From: Halalkalibacter suaedae | GTDB taxonomy: Bacteria > Bacillota > Bacilli > Bacillales > Bacillaceae_D | DNA length: 64,000 nt | NCBI RefSeq assembly: GCF_017939705.1 | Contig: NZ_JAGKSQ010000006.1 | Span: forward strand, 124,001-188,000 | Direction of reading: 5' to 3' | In this document: positions 1-9,571 of the stretch, one piece after another | How the letters are laid out: every line of letters begins with the position of its first letter | Numbering within the stretch: the first letter of the stretch is position 1 | Translations under genes and position numbers: made by a program | The notes under the pieces: generated by a model | The model's input: only the letters and a program-made list of their open reading frames with translations | Told to the model about the DNA's origin: nothing | Database searches by the model: none

Positions 1-22
1 GGCCTCCCATCCCGTCCGCTTT
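1..22 (-). repeat. R2 dispersed repeat, end fragment at window edge
   Basis: The first 22 bases match the terminal segment (cctcccatcccgtccgctt) of the R2 family that recurs near 41.0, 44.1, 48.7 and 51.0 kb. The rest of this copy lies outside the window. Confidence 0.7.
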
Positions 23-26
23 GAAA

Positions 27-467
27 GAGGTCGATTGGGAATATACGTCCTTTTAGATTTTATACCAAAATGTCTAACTGAAATACGAATAAAGCAATCA
101 CGTAGCGGATGAAATATACGTAGACTCCTGCGGGATCTAAAGCGAAGCCACTGAAAAAGTCCCTTTGAGCAGGTTCGAGGAAGCAGCAATGGCTCCACTC
201 GTTGCACGCCTGCTATGATAAACCCACTCATAGCAACGCTTAAGACAATGCAACGGTTTCGCTCATTGCTTTAAGGCCACTAAAAAAGGTGAAAATCACA
301 CCTTTTTCAGTGGCCTCATCTAAAGCCAAGGGTGAGACCCCACAGGCGAAGCCGAGGAGGCTCACCGGCTTCCCGCGGAAAGCGAAGTATATTTCAGGAG
401 CGGTTCACATCCGCCAATGATCATTGTTCGGATTTTCTATTAGTTAAATCACTTTCATCCCAGCCTC
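27..467 (+). repeat. R1 dispersed repeat, copy 1, interrupted by a smaller element
   Basis: From about 63 to 467 this matches the repeat at 44439-44680: shared blocks are ctaactgaaata, gcggatgaaatatacg, tagactcctgcggga, ggtgagaccccaca, gaggaggctcaccggcttcc, cgcggaaagcgaagtatat and ctattagttaaatcac. The right end carries cccagcctc; the left end is divergent, so its start is approximate. A segment of about 180 bp, absent from the 44.4-kb copy, splits it (see 135-326). I know blocks like these from the intergenic regions of many Bacillaceae genomes. No coding function is seen in this 535-bp gene-free stretch. Confidence 0.8.
135..326. mobile_element. MITE-like insertion with inverted ends and 9-bp target duplication
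   Basis: The 9-mer atctaaagc occurs at 135-143 and again at 318-326, flanking an insertion absent from the other R1 copy, which reads cctaaagccaa without a break. The inserted segment has inverted ends GCCACTGAAAAAG (147-159) and CTTTTTCAGTGGC (302-314). Its right third (275-315) can fold into a hairpin with arms based on ggccac and gtggcc. It has no room for a transposase, so it would be non-autonomous. Insertion with target duplication is inferred by comparing the two R1 copies. Confidence 0.6.
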
Positions 468-495
468 TTCCAGTTATTTTATAGTAAAAAGGAGG

Positions 496-528
496 TATGA
501 GCTCAATGTTACCGTATGTTCGCTCATA
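496..528 (-). terminator. Probable rho-independent terminator of gltBD
   Basis: On the minus strand a 7-bp stem (TATGAGC/GCTCATA) with a 19-nt loop is followed by CCTCCTTTTTACT, 8 bases after the gltD stop. The stem is short and the loop large, so the call is moderate. Confidence 0.45.
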
Positions 529-535
529 AATTCAC

Positions 536-2020
536 TTAAGGCAAACTCGTATGCCCCATCAAATAACGATCACATTCTCTGGCTGCTTCTCTTCCTTCAT
601 TAATCGCCCAGACGATTAAACTTTGTCCACGCCTCATATCACCAGCAGCGAATACTCCTTCAACGCTCGTTTTATATTTGCCATATTCCGCTTTCACATT
701 AGATCGCTCATCAGTTTCAATATTTGTTTTTTCTAAGAAATTCGTTTCCGGTCCACTAAAACCAATCGCGAGTAAAACAAGCTGTGCTGGCCACTCTTTT
801 TCTGTGCCTGGAATCTCATTTCTAACTTTCTTGCCATTCTCATCAATCTTTGTCTCTACATTAATTGTTTCTACCGCTTTGATATGACCATTATCATCAC
901 CGATAAATCTCTTTGTCATTACAGTATAAGCACGCGGGTCCTCACCAAGTACAGCCGCTGCTTCCTTGTGGCCATATTCTACTCGATGGATAACAGGCCA
1001 CTGTGGCCACGGATTATCTGGCTCACGCTCATCTCCCTTTTTAGGATAAATATCGAACTGAGTCAGACTCTTACAGCCATGTCTTATTGACGTTGCCAAG
1101 CAATCCGTTCCTGTGTCGCCACCACCAATAACAATGACGTCCTTTCCCTCTGCAGATAAATACTTACCGTCTTGATGATTTGAATCAAGCAGGCTTTTCG
1201 TATTTGAATGGAGAAAGTCCATTGCAAAATGGATTCCTTGTAAATTTCGCCCTTCCACTTCAAGATCGCGATGCTTAGCCGCACCACCACAAAGCACGAC
1301 TGCATCATGATCCGCCTGCAATGCTTCCATTGAATAGTCTTTGCCGATTTCGGTATTTGTTTTGAATTCAATTTCTTCTTCTCTTAGTAGATTTACACGA
1401 CGTTCAACAATCGCATATGGTAGCTTCATTTCTGGTATCCCATATGTCAGTAAGCCACCGACACGATCACTCTTTTCAAAAACAGTGACATGGTGACCTG
1501 CTTTATTTAACTGAGCCGCAGCAGCAAGGCCAGCCGGACCTGAACCAACAACCGCTACCTTCTTACCTGTTCTATTAGAAGGGGGAGCTGCCTTAACCCA
1601 GCCTTCTTTAAAGCCCTTTTCGATAATTTCAAGCTCAATTGAGCGAATGGCGACAGGTGGTTCACTTATCCCTAGAACACAAGCTCCTTCACAAGGGGCG
1701 GGACAAGCCATCCCAGTGAATTCAGGGAAATTATTCATCTTATGTTCACGTTCTAGAGCAGCCTTCCATTGCCCTTGATAGACGAGGTCATTCCACTCAG
1801 GAATAAGGTGATGAACCGGACAGCCTGATGTCATTCCGTTGATCATTGTTCCTGTATGACAGGTTGGAACCCCGCAATCCATACAGCGAGCTCCCTGCTG
1901 CTGTAATTCTTCGTCCTCTAATCTTAATGTGTAATCATTCCAGTCTTTTGTTCTTTCAACTGGGTCACGTTCTGGTCTTGTTTGACGCTGATAGTCGATA
2001 AAGCCCGTTGGTTTACCCAT
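536..2020 (-). CDS. gltD: Glutamate synthase (NADPH) small subunit
   Basis: This is the electron-input subunit of glutamate synthase. It oxidises NADPH through FAD and Fe-S clusters and passes electrons to the large subunit, which makes two glutamates from glutamine and 2-oxoglutarate. The N-terminal cysteines (C46, C49, C54, C67 and C106, C110, C114) are placed as in the Fe-S binding domain. A dinucleotide fold GSGPAG lies at 159-164 and a second nucleotide site GGGDTGTD near 300. The length of 494 residues is normal. It starts 3 bp after the gltB stop, so the two form one transcription unit. Bacillus subtilis calls this gene gltB, and E. coli calls it gltD. No defect is seen. Confidence 0.96.
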   Translation of the reverse strand: MGKPTGFIDYQRQTRPERDPVERTKDWNDYTLRLEDEELQQQGARCMDCGVPTCHTGTMINGMTSGCPVHHLIPEWNDLVYQGQWKAALEREHKMNNFPEFTGMACPAPCEGACVLGISEPPVAIRSIELEIIEKGFKEGWVKAAPPSNRTGKKVAVVGSGPAGLAAAAQLNKAGHHVTVFEKSDRVGGLLTYGIPEMKLPYAIVERRVNLLREEEIEFKTNTEIGKDYSMEALQADHDAVVLCGGAAKHRDLEVEGRNLQGIHFAMDFLHSNTKSLLDSNHQDGKYLSAEGKDVIVIGGGDTGTDCLATSIRHGCKSLTQFDIYPKKGDEREPDNPWPQWPVIHRVEYGHKEAAAVLGEDPRAYTVMTKRFIGDDNGHIKAVETINVETKIDENGKKVRNEIPGTEKEWPAQLVLLAIGFSGPETNFLEKTNIETDERSNVKAEYGKYKTSVEGVFAAGDMRRGQSLIVWAINEGREAARECDRYLMGHTSLP

Positions 2021-2023
2021 CGT

Positions 2024-5000
2024 TTACCCCCTATCCTTATGTGAATTGACGACTATTTTACTTTCTTCAAAGGCAGCGAGTGCCGCTTTGTGTTTGTCTA
2101 AGCCTGATTGTTCAAACCGAGAAATTCTCTGCTGCATCTCCAAATAATCCTTTGGAATTACCTTAATTATCATCCGACCCTTACTCTTCCAATGATCAAG
2201 AATCCTCTGTCCTTTTCCACTATTTGTGTACGCAACATGCTTCTCAATCATTTGACGCACTTGTTCAAGTTCATCTGCATCAATCTGCTGATCAAGTAAA
2301 ACAAGCTCCATATTGCATTTTTGTTCAAAATCCTTTGCTTCATCGAGCACGTATGCTACCCCACCTGACATTCCAGCGGCGAAATTCTTCCCTGTTGAAC
2401 CGAGAACAACAACCTTACCACCGGTCATGTATTCACAGCCGTGGTCACCAACACCTTCGACAACAACGTTTGCCCCACTATTACGGACGCAAAACCGTTC
2501 ACCAGCAATCCCGTTTACATAAGCTTCCCCAGAAGTCGCCCCATAAAAGGCAACATTCCCGACAATAATGCTTTCCTCTGCAATAAATGTTCCTTTCTTC
2601 GAAGGGTGAAAAATGAGCTTTCCTCCTGATAGGCCTTTCCCTGTGAAGTCATTTGCATCACCAATTAATTTCATCGTCAAACCAGGAGGAATGAAAGCAC
2701 CAAAGCTTTGCCCAGCAGAGCCCTTAAACGTTAGCTGTATTGTATCTTCAGGTAATCCCTTCGCCCCGTATTTCTTCGTAATTTCACTTCCTAACATCGT
2801 TCCTGTTACCCGGTTAATATTACGAATTGATAACGTCGCCTCAACAGGTTCCTTTGATTCAAGTGCCTCCTTGCATAAAGGGATGAGCTCCTGCTTATCA
2901 AGGGTCTTATCTAAGGCATGTACCTGTTCAACTGTCGCATAACGAGAGACACCTTCAATATCTGGCTGATAGAGTAGTGGCGATAAATCAATTCCACTCG
3001 CTTTCCAGTGTGATAATGCTCGGTTCTGTTCAAGGACATCGGTTCTACCAACCATCTCGTTAATTGTGCGAAAACCGAGCTTGGCCATCAATTCACGAAC
3101 CTCTTCTGCAATAAATCTCATGAAATTGACAACATGCTCAGGTTCACCAATGAATTTCTTTCTTAATTCTGGATCTTGCGTTGCAACACCAACTGGACAA
3201 GTATTCAAATGGCAGACTCTTACTAAGATACAGCCCAATACAACGAGGGGTGCAGTCGAGAATCCATATTCTTCCGCTCCAAGTAATGTCGCGATCACTA
3301 CATCTCTACCAGTCATCATTTTCCCGTCAGTTTCAACGATAATCCGATCACGCAAGCGGTTTAATAACAATGTTTGATGTGTTTCCGCTAAGCCTATCTC
3401 CCATGGCAACCCGGAATGCTTCAAGCTCGTTCTCGGTGCAGCCCCAGTTCCACCGTCATATCCACTTATTAAGACAAGATCTGCTCGTCCCTTCGCTACA
3501 CCTGCTGCAATGGTTCCAACACCACCACCTGAAACAAGCTTGACACTAATTCGGGCACTTGGATTAGCATTTTTTAAGTTGTGAATGAGCTCAGCTAAGT
3601 CCTCAATTGAATAGATATCATGATGGGGCGGTGGTGAAATCAAGCCAACACCAGGGGTTGATCCCCTTACCTCAGCAATCCACGGGTATACCTTCTTACC
3701 AGGTAAATGTCCGCCTTCTCCTGGCTTCGCACCTTGAGCAACCTTAATTTGTATTTCGTCTGCATTTGTTAAGTAGTTACTATTGACTCCAAAGCGCCCT
3801 GAAGCAACTTGTTTGATTGCACTCCTTCGCAGGTCACCATTCGGATCAACGGTAAAGCGATCAGGGGATTCCCCACCCTCACCTGAATTACTTCTTCCAC
3901 CAATTCGATTCATCGCAATCGCAAGTGCTTCGTGAGCTTCCTCACTAATCGAACCATATGACATTGCCCCTGTCTTAAAACGCTTGACAATATCCTCAAC
4001 TGATTCAACTTCCTCTATCGGAATTGATTGGCGTTCTTTAAAAGCAAGAAGTCCACGAATCGACTGAAGATTACGATCCGTATCTGTTAGTAGTGCTGAA
4101 TATTGCTTGAAGAGACGATAATTATTTGTTCGACATGCTTGTTGTAGCATGTGAATTGTTTGTGGATTGTATTGATGGTCCTCCCCATCCTGACGCCACT
4201 GAAATTCATCTCCAGCCTCTAAAGTCGGCTCAAAACCTGCTGTTACTAGAAATGCTCTTTGATGCTTTAGCATCACTTCTTCTGCGATTACTTCTAAGCC
4301 AATTCCACCTATTGTCGAGGTCGTATCACTAAAGTACTGATTAATCACCTGTTGATCAATGCCAACAGCCTCAAAAATTTGTGCACCTCTATAACTCTGA
4401 ATTGTTGATATGCCCATTTTTGATAGAACTCTTACAATTCCATTTGTCACTGCCTTTAAGTATTTACTACGCGCCTGCTCAAACGAGATCTCTCGTAAAT
4501 CATCATTTTTAATAAGTGTACGAATCGAATCATAGGTTAAATAAGGGTTGATTGCTTCTGCTCCAAATCCAAGCAACGCCGCAAAATGATGCACTTCTCT
4601 CGGTTCAGCTGATTCAATCAATAGACTTACTTTCGAACGTGTCCCACTGCGAATTAGATGCTGGTGGAGACCTGAAACCGCTAAAAGGGCTGGCAGTGAA
4701 GCATGGTCAGCATCTACACCCCGATCAGATAAAAGAAGTAACGAAGCACCCTGGCTGATCGCTTGATCTGCTTCTTCAAACAGTCGTTCTATCAATTTTT
4801 TAAAATTCGGTTTCGCTTCACTCGGGAAGACAATCGATAACGTTTCAAGCTTAAATTTACATTTTTTAAGTTTAGCTAGTTCCTCATTTGTCAATACAGG
4901 AATATTCAGTTGAATCTGATCGCAGCTGTCAGGTTCTGGTTGAACCAAATTTCTTTGCGGTCCAATTGTCGTCACCACAGACGTAATAATCTGCTCACGA

Positions 5001-6613
5001 ATCGCATCAATCGGCGGGTTCGTCACTTGGGCAAATTTCTGTTTGAAATAATTATATAAAAGCGAGGGTCTTTTCGATAAAACAGCTAATGGTGAATCAT
5101 AGCCCATAGACCCATCAGGATCCTTACCATCGGTAACCATTGGCTTGATCATTTTGTTTAATTCCTCATTCGTATAGCCAAATGCAAGCTGTTGTCTCGT
5201 AAGCTCCTCCTCTTCAAATGGAGATTCTATACTCTTTTGATCTGGAAGTTCATCTAATGAAACTAAATGTTTCTTTAGCCATTTCTGGTAAGGCTCAGCC
5301 TGAGCATGTCCTTGCTTGATCTCTTCATCAGGAATCATTTTACCTTTCTCTAAATCAACTAGAAGCATTTTACCTGGGTGAAGTCGGTCCTTATATTCAA
5401 TATCCTCAGCGAAAATATCTAAGGCCCCAACCTCTGAACCTAGTACAATCATCCCATCCTTCGTCACATAATAACGTGCAGGTCGTAAGCCATTTCGATC
5501 AAGACAGGCACCGACCTGTTTGCCGTCGGTAAATACAACAGCAGCTGGTCCATCCCACGGCTCCATTAAGCAGCTATGATACTCATAAAAGGCACGTTCC
5601 TTAGGATCCATTCGAGAATCGTGAATCCATGGCTCCGGAATCATCATCATTGCAGTGTGGGTGAGTGAGCGTCCTGAACGATGAAGAAACTCAAAGGCAT
5701 TATCAAACATTGAGGAGTCACTGCCCTTTGTATCAATAACAGGAAGGATCTTTCGGTAATCCTGTTCCTGATACAACTCCGAATGACTTTCAGCTTCCCT
5801 CGCCTGCATCCACTTAACGTTCCCTCTAATCGTGTTAAATTCACCATTATGAATCGTTAAACGGTTTGGATGTGCCCGCTCCCAGGTCGGAAACGTATTT
5901 GTACTGAACCGTGAATGCACAAGAGCAAGAGCTGACTTAAAATCACGGTGATTTAAATCGATATAGAACGAATCGAGTTGTTCGGGAATAAGCATCCCTT
6001 TATAGACGATTGTTCTAGTCGACAAACTGCAAATATAAAAGCCTTCTCTATGGTCTTGATCTGCTGCTAGTAGCTCCTTCTCAAGTCGCTTACGAATGAC
6101 AAATAGCTTTCGTTCAAATGCATCCTGGTCTTTAATTGCCGGGGCAGACTCTATAAACATTTGTCGAATAAACGGCTTCGTTTTCTTTGCCATATCTCCA
6201 ACAAAGGAATCATTAGTCGGGACAGTTCTCCACCCTAAAAAAACCTGACCCTCCTCTTCAACAACAGCTTTGATCTCTTGCTGGGTCTGCTTCCGGCGAT
6301 CAGGGTCTTGAGGAAGGAAGACCATTCCAATGCCATACTTTCCTTCTTGAGGAAGTTCAATATTCTCCTTGTCACATTGCTTTTCAAAGAAACCATGTGG
6401 AATTTGAGTTAAGATTCCAGCTCCATCCCCCGTATGTATATCAGCTGATTGCCCACCTCGATGTTCTAAATTACATAGAATCGTAATGGCATTCTCAACA
6501 ATGTCATGTGACTTTTTTCCATTAATATTGGCAACCATCCCTATACCACAAGCCTCATGTTCATAATCACGATTGTATAGACCTTGTCTCTCACGATTTC
6601 TTTCTAGGTTCAT
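2024..6613 (-). CDS. gltB: Glutamate synthase large subunit
   Basis: This is the ferredoxin/NADPH-type glutamate synthase large subunit of 1529 residues (family about 1500). The chain opens with a short propeptide ending before Cys22 (HEACGIGM), the N-terminal nucleophile of the glutamine amidohydrolase domain. The central domain and the FMN-binding synthase domain follow ([27 protein letters not shown]). A C-x5-C-x4-C motif ([16 protein letters not shown]) binds the 3Fe-4S cluster, and the C-terminal third is a GXGXG beta-helix. A GAGGTG ribosome site precedes the ATG. In B. subtilis the orthologue (named gltA) is driven by the neighbouring activator GltC. No gltC lies next to it here, and I found no convincing TnrA box in its upstream region. 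Confidence 0.97.
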   Translation of the reverse strand: MNLERNRERQGLYNRDYEHEACGIGMVANINGKKSHDIVENAITILCNLEHRGGQSADIHTGDGAGILTQIPHGFFEKQCDKENIELPQEGKYGIGMVFLPQDPDRRKQTQQEIKAVVEEEGQVFLGWRTVPTNDSFVGDMAKKTKPFIRQMFIESAPAIKDQDAFERKLFVIRKRLEKELLAADQDHREGFYICSLSTRTIVYKGMLIPEQLDSFYIDLNHRDFKSALALVHSRFSTNTFPTWERAHPNRLTIHNGEFNTIRGNVKWMQAREAESHSELYQEQDYRKILPVIDTKGSDSSMFDNAFEFLHRSGRSLTHTAMMMIPEPWIHDSRMDPKERAFYEYHSCLMEPWDGPAAVVFTDGKQVGACLDRNGLRPARYYVTKDGMIVLGSEVGALDIFAEDIEYKDRLHPGKMLLVDLEKGKMIPDEEIKQGHAQAEPYQKWLKKHLVSLDELPDQKSIESPFEEEELTRQQLAFGYTNEELNKMIKPMVTDGKDPDGSMGYDSPLAVLSKRPSLLYNYFKQKFAQVTNPPIDAIREQIITSVVTTIGPQRNLVQPEPDSCDQIQLNIPVLTNEELAKLKKCKFKLETLSIVFPSEAKPNFKKLIERLFEEADQAISQGASLLLLSDRGVDADHASLPALLAVSGLHQHLIRSGTRSKVSLLIESAEPREVHHFAALLGFGAEAINPYLTYDSIRTLIKNDDLREISFEQARSKYLKAVTNGIVRVLSKMGISTIQSYRGAQIFEAVGIDQQVINQYFSDTTSTIGGIGLEVIAEEVMLKHQRAFLVTAGFEPTLEAGDEFQWRQDGEDHQYNPQTIHMLQQACRTNNYRLFKQYSALLTDTDRNLQSIRGLLAFKERQSIPIEEVESVEDIVKRFKTGAMSYGSISEEAHEALAIAMNRIGGRSNSGEGGESPDRFTVDPNGDLRRSAIKQVASGRFGVNSNYLTNADEIQIKVAQGAKPGEGGHLPGKKVYPWIAEVRGSTPGVGLISPPPHHDIYSIEDLAELIHNLKNANPSARISVKLVSGGGVGTIAAGVAKGRADLVLISGYDGGTGAAPRTSLKHSGLPWEIGLAETHQTLLLNRLRDRIIVETDGKMMTGRDVVIATLLGAEEYGFSTAPLVVLGCILVRVCHLNTCPVGVATQDPELRKKFIGEPEHVVNFMRFIAEEVRELMAKLGFRTINEMVGRTDVLEQNRALSHWKASGIDLSPLLYQPDIEGVSRYATVEQVHALDKTLDKQELIPLCKEALESKEPVEATLSIRNINRVTGTMLGSEITKKYGAKGLPEDTIQLTFKGSAGQSFGAFIPPGLTMKLIGDANDFTGKGLSGGKLIFHPSKKGTFIAEESIIVGNVAFYGATSGEAYVNGIAGERFCVRNSGANVVVEGVGDHGCEYMTGGKVVVLGSTGKNFAAGMSGGVAYVLDEAKDFEQKCNMELVLLDQQIDADELEQVRQMIEKHVAYTNSGKGQRILDHWKSKGRMIIKVIPKDYLEMQQRISRFEQSGLDKHKAALAAFEESKIVVNSHKDRG

Positions 6614-6727
6614 GACATCACCTCTTCACATATCATATGTACTGCTGTACTACTTTCAGAAAAAACATCTAGCACTGGCTATACTTATCCTTGACCTACT
6701 ATTTCCATTTCATACTAAAACGAAATA

Positions 6728-6768
6728 GGCTGTCTAAAAAGGTATACTCTTAACCTTTTAGGACAGCC
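6728..6768 (-). terminator. Terminator between the gene at 6.9 kb and gltB
   Basis: A near-perfect 16-bp stem (ggctgtctaaaaaggt/accttttaggacagcc, one mismatch) is followed on the minus strand by TATTTCGTTTTAG. It ends the minus-strand gene upstream and insulates gltB. Confidence 0.75.
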
Positions 6769-6896
6769 CTATAAGTAAATAGAGTAGTCTCTACATCTTT
6801 CTACAAGTCTTGAGAGAGAAACGACTTTTCCCTTTCAAGGCATAGCTCGACCTGAACCATTAGCTACTCTATTTTCGGAATTTCAAGACCTACGAA

Positions 6897-7484
6897 CTAT
6901 AATAGAAGTTCTGACAATGGATTACTTTTAATTAATCTAATCTCTTTTAGTGGAATAGTGGTCTCTGATTTGAAGCTTTTTAAATGTAACTGACCATTTT
7001 CACAGCTAGCAATCTTTCCACGAGAGGTTACACCATCTCCTTCTACAATTATTCTAGTATTCTTAAAAGAGTGTAAATTGGATTCTAATCTTTCTAAAGC
7101 AACCGTTTGACTAAATAATTCATTATCCTGATTCACATTTGTAAATTGAGTAAGGCTTTTTAAGCGATTGATCCGACTTTCCCTTAGTCTTTTTTTAGCA
7201 TCAATACCACCAGAAATTTTCTTCGGCTTCACTCCAGAAATAGTTGAATATGGAATCCACTTACGTTTACTCCCATTTACTAAACAAACAAAATCTCGTC
7301 CAACACTATCCACTTCTCCCTGATGCTTTCGAATTGAGCCAGTATATAATAGAATTTCTACCTGTAGTCCACGCTTTGATTTAAAGTATTTCCTTAGAAC
7401 AAGGTCTCGATCATTACCGTTTAAACGATCCTCAGTTAAACTATCCAACTCATCTCCTGTATCATGTTGCTTTTCCACAAGCAT
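6897..7484 (-). CDS. Conserved hypothetical protein with two internally similar beta-rich halves
   Basis: I do not recognise this 195-residue protein. It has no signal peptide or membrane segment. Two segments look alike: residues about 28-88 (FKSKRGLQVEILLYTG ... RKWIPYSTISGVKP) and about 130-192 (LHSFKNTRIIVEGDG ... TTIPLKEIRLIKS). Each pairs short beta-strand stretches with an end like 'IP(Y/L)..I..(V/I)K', which recalls Sm-like or spore-coat DUF2642-type beta barrels. That resemblance is only an impression. The ribosome site is AAGGGGGAT, upstream of the ATG. It is a single-gene unit with its own terminator (6728-6768). Confidence 0.7.
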   Translation of the reverse strand: MLVEKQHDTGDELDSLTEDRLNGNDRDLVLRKYFKSKRGLQVEILLYTGSIRKHQGEVDSVGRDFVCLVNGSKRKWIPYSTISGVKPKKISGGIDAKKRLRESRINRLKSLTQFTNVNQDNELFSQTVALERLESNLHSFKNTRIIVEGDGVTSRGKIASCENGQLHLKSFKSETTIPLKEIRLIKSNPLSELLL

Positions 7485-7750
7485 CCCCCTTAGACAAGAC
7501 TATTCATTGATTATCTATATTACATAACTCCCGGAAAAGATCTTAGCAAATGCCTAGTGAGGGTAAATTCAAACGAAGGGAGGAGGCAAATCGTACATTT
7601 TATCGTTTAAGGGACTTGCATAATAGGAGGGTGAACCCCTAAAAAAGATATTGTAGAAAATCTAATTTTACTCTTTGGCTGGTAACAGTAACTCATCTAT
7701 CTTAACTTGATTTATATTATCATTTCCTATTCCTTATTTTCTCTTTTTTA
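7485..7750. other. Intergenic stretch without a recognised gene
   Basis: This 266-bp AT-rich stretch lies between two divergently transcribed genes. GGAGG-like strings occur on the plus strand near 7580 and 7628, but no open frame of useful length follows either. The only supported signal is the operator that starts at 7751. Confidence 0.6.
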
Positions 7751-7767
7751 TGTCAGATGATCTGACA
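7751..7767. promoter_or_regulatory. GlnR/TnrA-type nitrogen-control box
   Basis: TGTCAGATGATCTGACA is a perfect 17-bp dyad. It fits the GlnR/TnrA consensus TGTNA-N7-TNACA exactly and the longer TnrA consensus TGTNANAWWWTMTNACA with one mismatch at the centre. A possible sigma-A promoter (TCGACT-N17-TAAACT, 7789-7817) lies downstream, putting the box near -65 of the kinase gene at 7856. The family match is direct; regulation is inferred. Confidence 0.6.
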
Positions 7768-7855
7768 AGTAAAATACTACTATTTACATCGACTGATTTC
7801 ATAAAATAAGGTAAACTTAAGATAGATTTATATTATTCCTTTAAGGAGCAACATC

Positions 7856-8893
7856 ATGGATCAGACAGTTACAAATGATATCAACTTTCAACAAATTGTT
7901 GAAAATAGCCTTAACGGGGTTCTCATTATCGGGAAAAATGGAAAAATTCATTATCATAATCAAACAATTTTATCATTATTAAATTGTCAATCGAGTCAAC
8001 TATTAGGTAATGATTTTTATTTGTTTTTACATAAGGATTATCATGAATTATGTCGAACACGGATCAAAGCAATTGTTAACGAAGGACAGATAGCTGAGTC
8101 GTCAGAGCAGAAATTAAATACATTTTTAGGTGAGCAGCTTGATGTTGAAGTGAAGGGGCTACCGTATACATACAAAAACCAATCAGTAGCCCTTGTTTAT
8201 TTTAGAGATATAACGAAGCAGAAAAAGGCCGAACGACTCTTAACTCATTCAGAGAAGCTATCATCGATCGGTCAAATCTCAGCTGGAATTGCCCATGAAG
8301 TTAGGAATCCGTTAACTTCAGTTAAGGGCTTTGTTCAATTACTACAGGAAGAGCATCAACACCCCTATTACCAAATTATTGAGACTGAACTACAGAAAGC
8401 TATAAATACATTAAATAATCTCTTGCAAGTTTCGAAACCAGATCTAGCTGATGAACCTTTATCTTCATTTAATATGAAGGAAGAACTAGACGCGGTTATT
8501 TTTTTGTTTCAAGAACAGTTATATGAGATTGAACTAGAAAAGCACTTTGAAGATCGCGATATTATTATTCAAGGAAAAAGAAATATTTTACTCAAAGCTT
8601 TTTTTAATTTAATTAAAAATGCAATTGAAGCAATTGAAGGTACTGGTAAAATTGTGATCGATCTTTTCTATACAAAAGACAATATTTGCCTGAAGATAGC
8701 CGACACAGGAAAAGGGATTTCTCAAGAGAACTTGAAGATGATTGGAACTCCTTTTTATTCAACTAAATCGGATGGAACAGGAATGGGCTTGACTCAAGTT
8801 TTCACAACTGTGCAAGAACATGATGGTGAAATTACCGTTGAAAGTACGGTCGGCGTCGGGACGACATTTACAATTAACCTACCAATAAAGTAG
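7856..8893 (+). CDS. PAS-domain sensor histidine kinase (sporulation-kinase-like, soluble)
   Basis: This 345-residue cytoplasmic kinase has no membrane segment. An N-terminal PAS domain (about 8-120) is followed by a HisKA dimerisation domain whose H-box AGIAHEVRNPLTSVKG carries the phospho-acceptor His147. The H-box is of the type found in KinA/KinC/KinE and NtrB-like kinases. The C-terminal ATPase domain has NLIKNAIEAI (N-box), DTGKGIS (G1) and GTGMGL (G2). The start ATG follows AAGGAG at good spacing. No response regulator is adjacent, so it is an orphan, as sporulation phosphorelay kinases usually are. The nitrogen-control box upstream suggests expression tied to nitrogen supply. Confidence 0.9.
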   Translation: MDQTVTNDINFQQIVENSLNGVLIIGKNGKIHYHNQTILSLLNCQSSQLLGNDFYLFLHKDYHELCRTRIKAIVNEGQIAESSEQKLNTFLGEQLDVEVKGLPYTYKNQSVALVYFRDITKQKKAERLLTHSEKLSSIGQISAGIAHEVRNPLTSVKGFVQLLQEEHQHPYYQIIETELQKAINTLNNLLQVSKPDLADEPLSSFNMKEELDAVIFLFQEQLYEIELEKHFEDRDIIIQGKRNILLKAFFNLIKNAIEAIEGTGKIVIDLFYTKDNICLKIADTGKGISQENLKMIGTPFYSTKSDGTGMGLTQVFTTVQEHDGEITVESTVGVGTTFTINLPIK

Positions 8894-8898
8894 AAAAA

Positions 8899-8935
8899 CG
8901 GCCTAAATCCACTAAGGAGAAGTAGATTTAGACCG
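8899..8935. terminator. Hairpin between convergent genes
   Basis: cggcctaaatccact pairs with agtagatttagaccg with two mismatches. The hairpin sits between the convergent kinase gene and the gene ending at 8952. A run of A on the left gives a T-rich tail mainly for the minus strand. Confidence 0.6.
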
Positions 8936-8951
8936 TATAGTTATACCCCTA

Positions 8952-9476
8952 TCAATAACCCTTTTCAGCTTCTAACGCATTAATTGATCGGATCATCACC
9001 TCAACAAGCTCCGGAAGATCTTCCATATGATCTTCAGTTAGCTTATGATCAAATCCAATCTCTATTTTATTCGTGAAGTTTATTTTTTCTTCTTGCTGAT
9101 AATGAAAAGATAATGTTTGAGTGATTGGTATTTCAGGATTCCAAATGTCGTTTAAGGTTTCTGCAATATCCTCACAAATTGACACTTCTGGAATCTCAAT
9201 ATAGAAACGTACCAATAAGGTGCATCCAGGCTTTTCGTCCTCCAATTCTAGCAACTCTCCGGCGAGATCTTTAAGTGAAGCCCCTAACCATAATTCCGCA
9301 ATAACTTCACTCTTTTTGTTATGAACGAACTGGAGCGAGAATTCCCTCGACATTGCTGCCATATCCAATTGATCTAAACGATTAATGACCGTTATTTCCT
9401 CGTCCAAATTATCTAAATCATATAGAGTATTTTCAAACGCGACTTTTAAATTCTCAAAGTGAGTTGGATGAAACAT
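8952..9476 (-). CDS. Conserved hypothetical protein, acidic, 174 aa
   Basis: I do not recognise this family. The protein is soluble and acidic, with no signal peptide or membrane span and no known motif. It has alternating strands and helices (FSLQFVHNKKSEVIAELWLG, then CTLLVRFYIEIPEVSICED) and ends in an amphipathic helix (LPELVEVMIRSINALEAEK). A strong AAGGAGAGG site precedes the ATG, so it is a real gene. It is transcribed alone, between the kinase terminator and the natB terminator. Confidence 0.7.
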   Translation of the reverse strand: MFHPTHFENLKVAFENTLYDLDNLDEEITVINRLDQLDMAAMSREFSLQFVHNKKSEVIAELWLGASLKDLAGELLELEDEKPGCTLLVRFYIEIPEVSICEDIAETLNDIWNPEIPITQTLSFHYQQEEKINFTNKIEIGFDHKLTEDHMEDLPELVEVMIRSINALEAEKGY

Positions 9477-9532
9477 TTAGAGACCTCTCCTTAGTAAGAT
9501 TAGTTCCTTTATCGTATCATATATCTGAAAAA

Positions 9533-9566
9533 GGCTGTGCAAAAGGAATCAACCTTTTACACAGCC
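9533..9566 (-). terminator. Terminator of natAB
   Basis: The stem ggctgtgcaaaagg/ccttttacacagcc has one mismatch and a 6-nt loop. On the minus strand it is followed by TTTTTCAG, 6 bases beyond the natB stop. Confidence 0.8.
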
Positions 9567-9571
9567 ACTAC

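Noticed and set aside
497-529. Mini frame after AAAAAGGAGG on the plus strand
   Set aside because: The ribosome-like site is only one base from the first ATG and the frame has 10 codons. The segment is better explained as the gltD terminator hairpin.
6614-6720. Search for a TnrA, GltC or T-box signal before gltB
   Set aside because: No TGTNA-N7-TNACA site, and no specifier or T-box sequence, was found in this short region.
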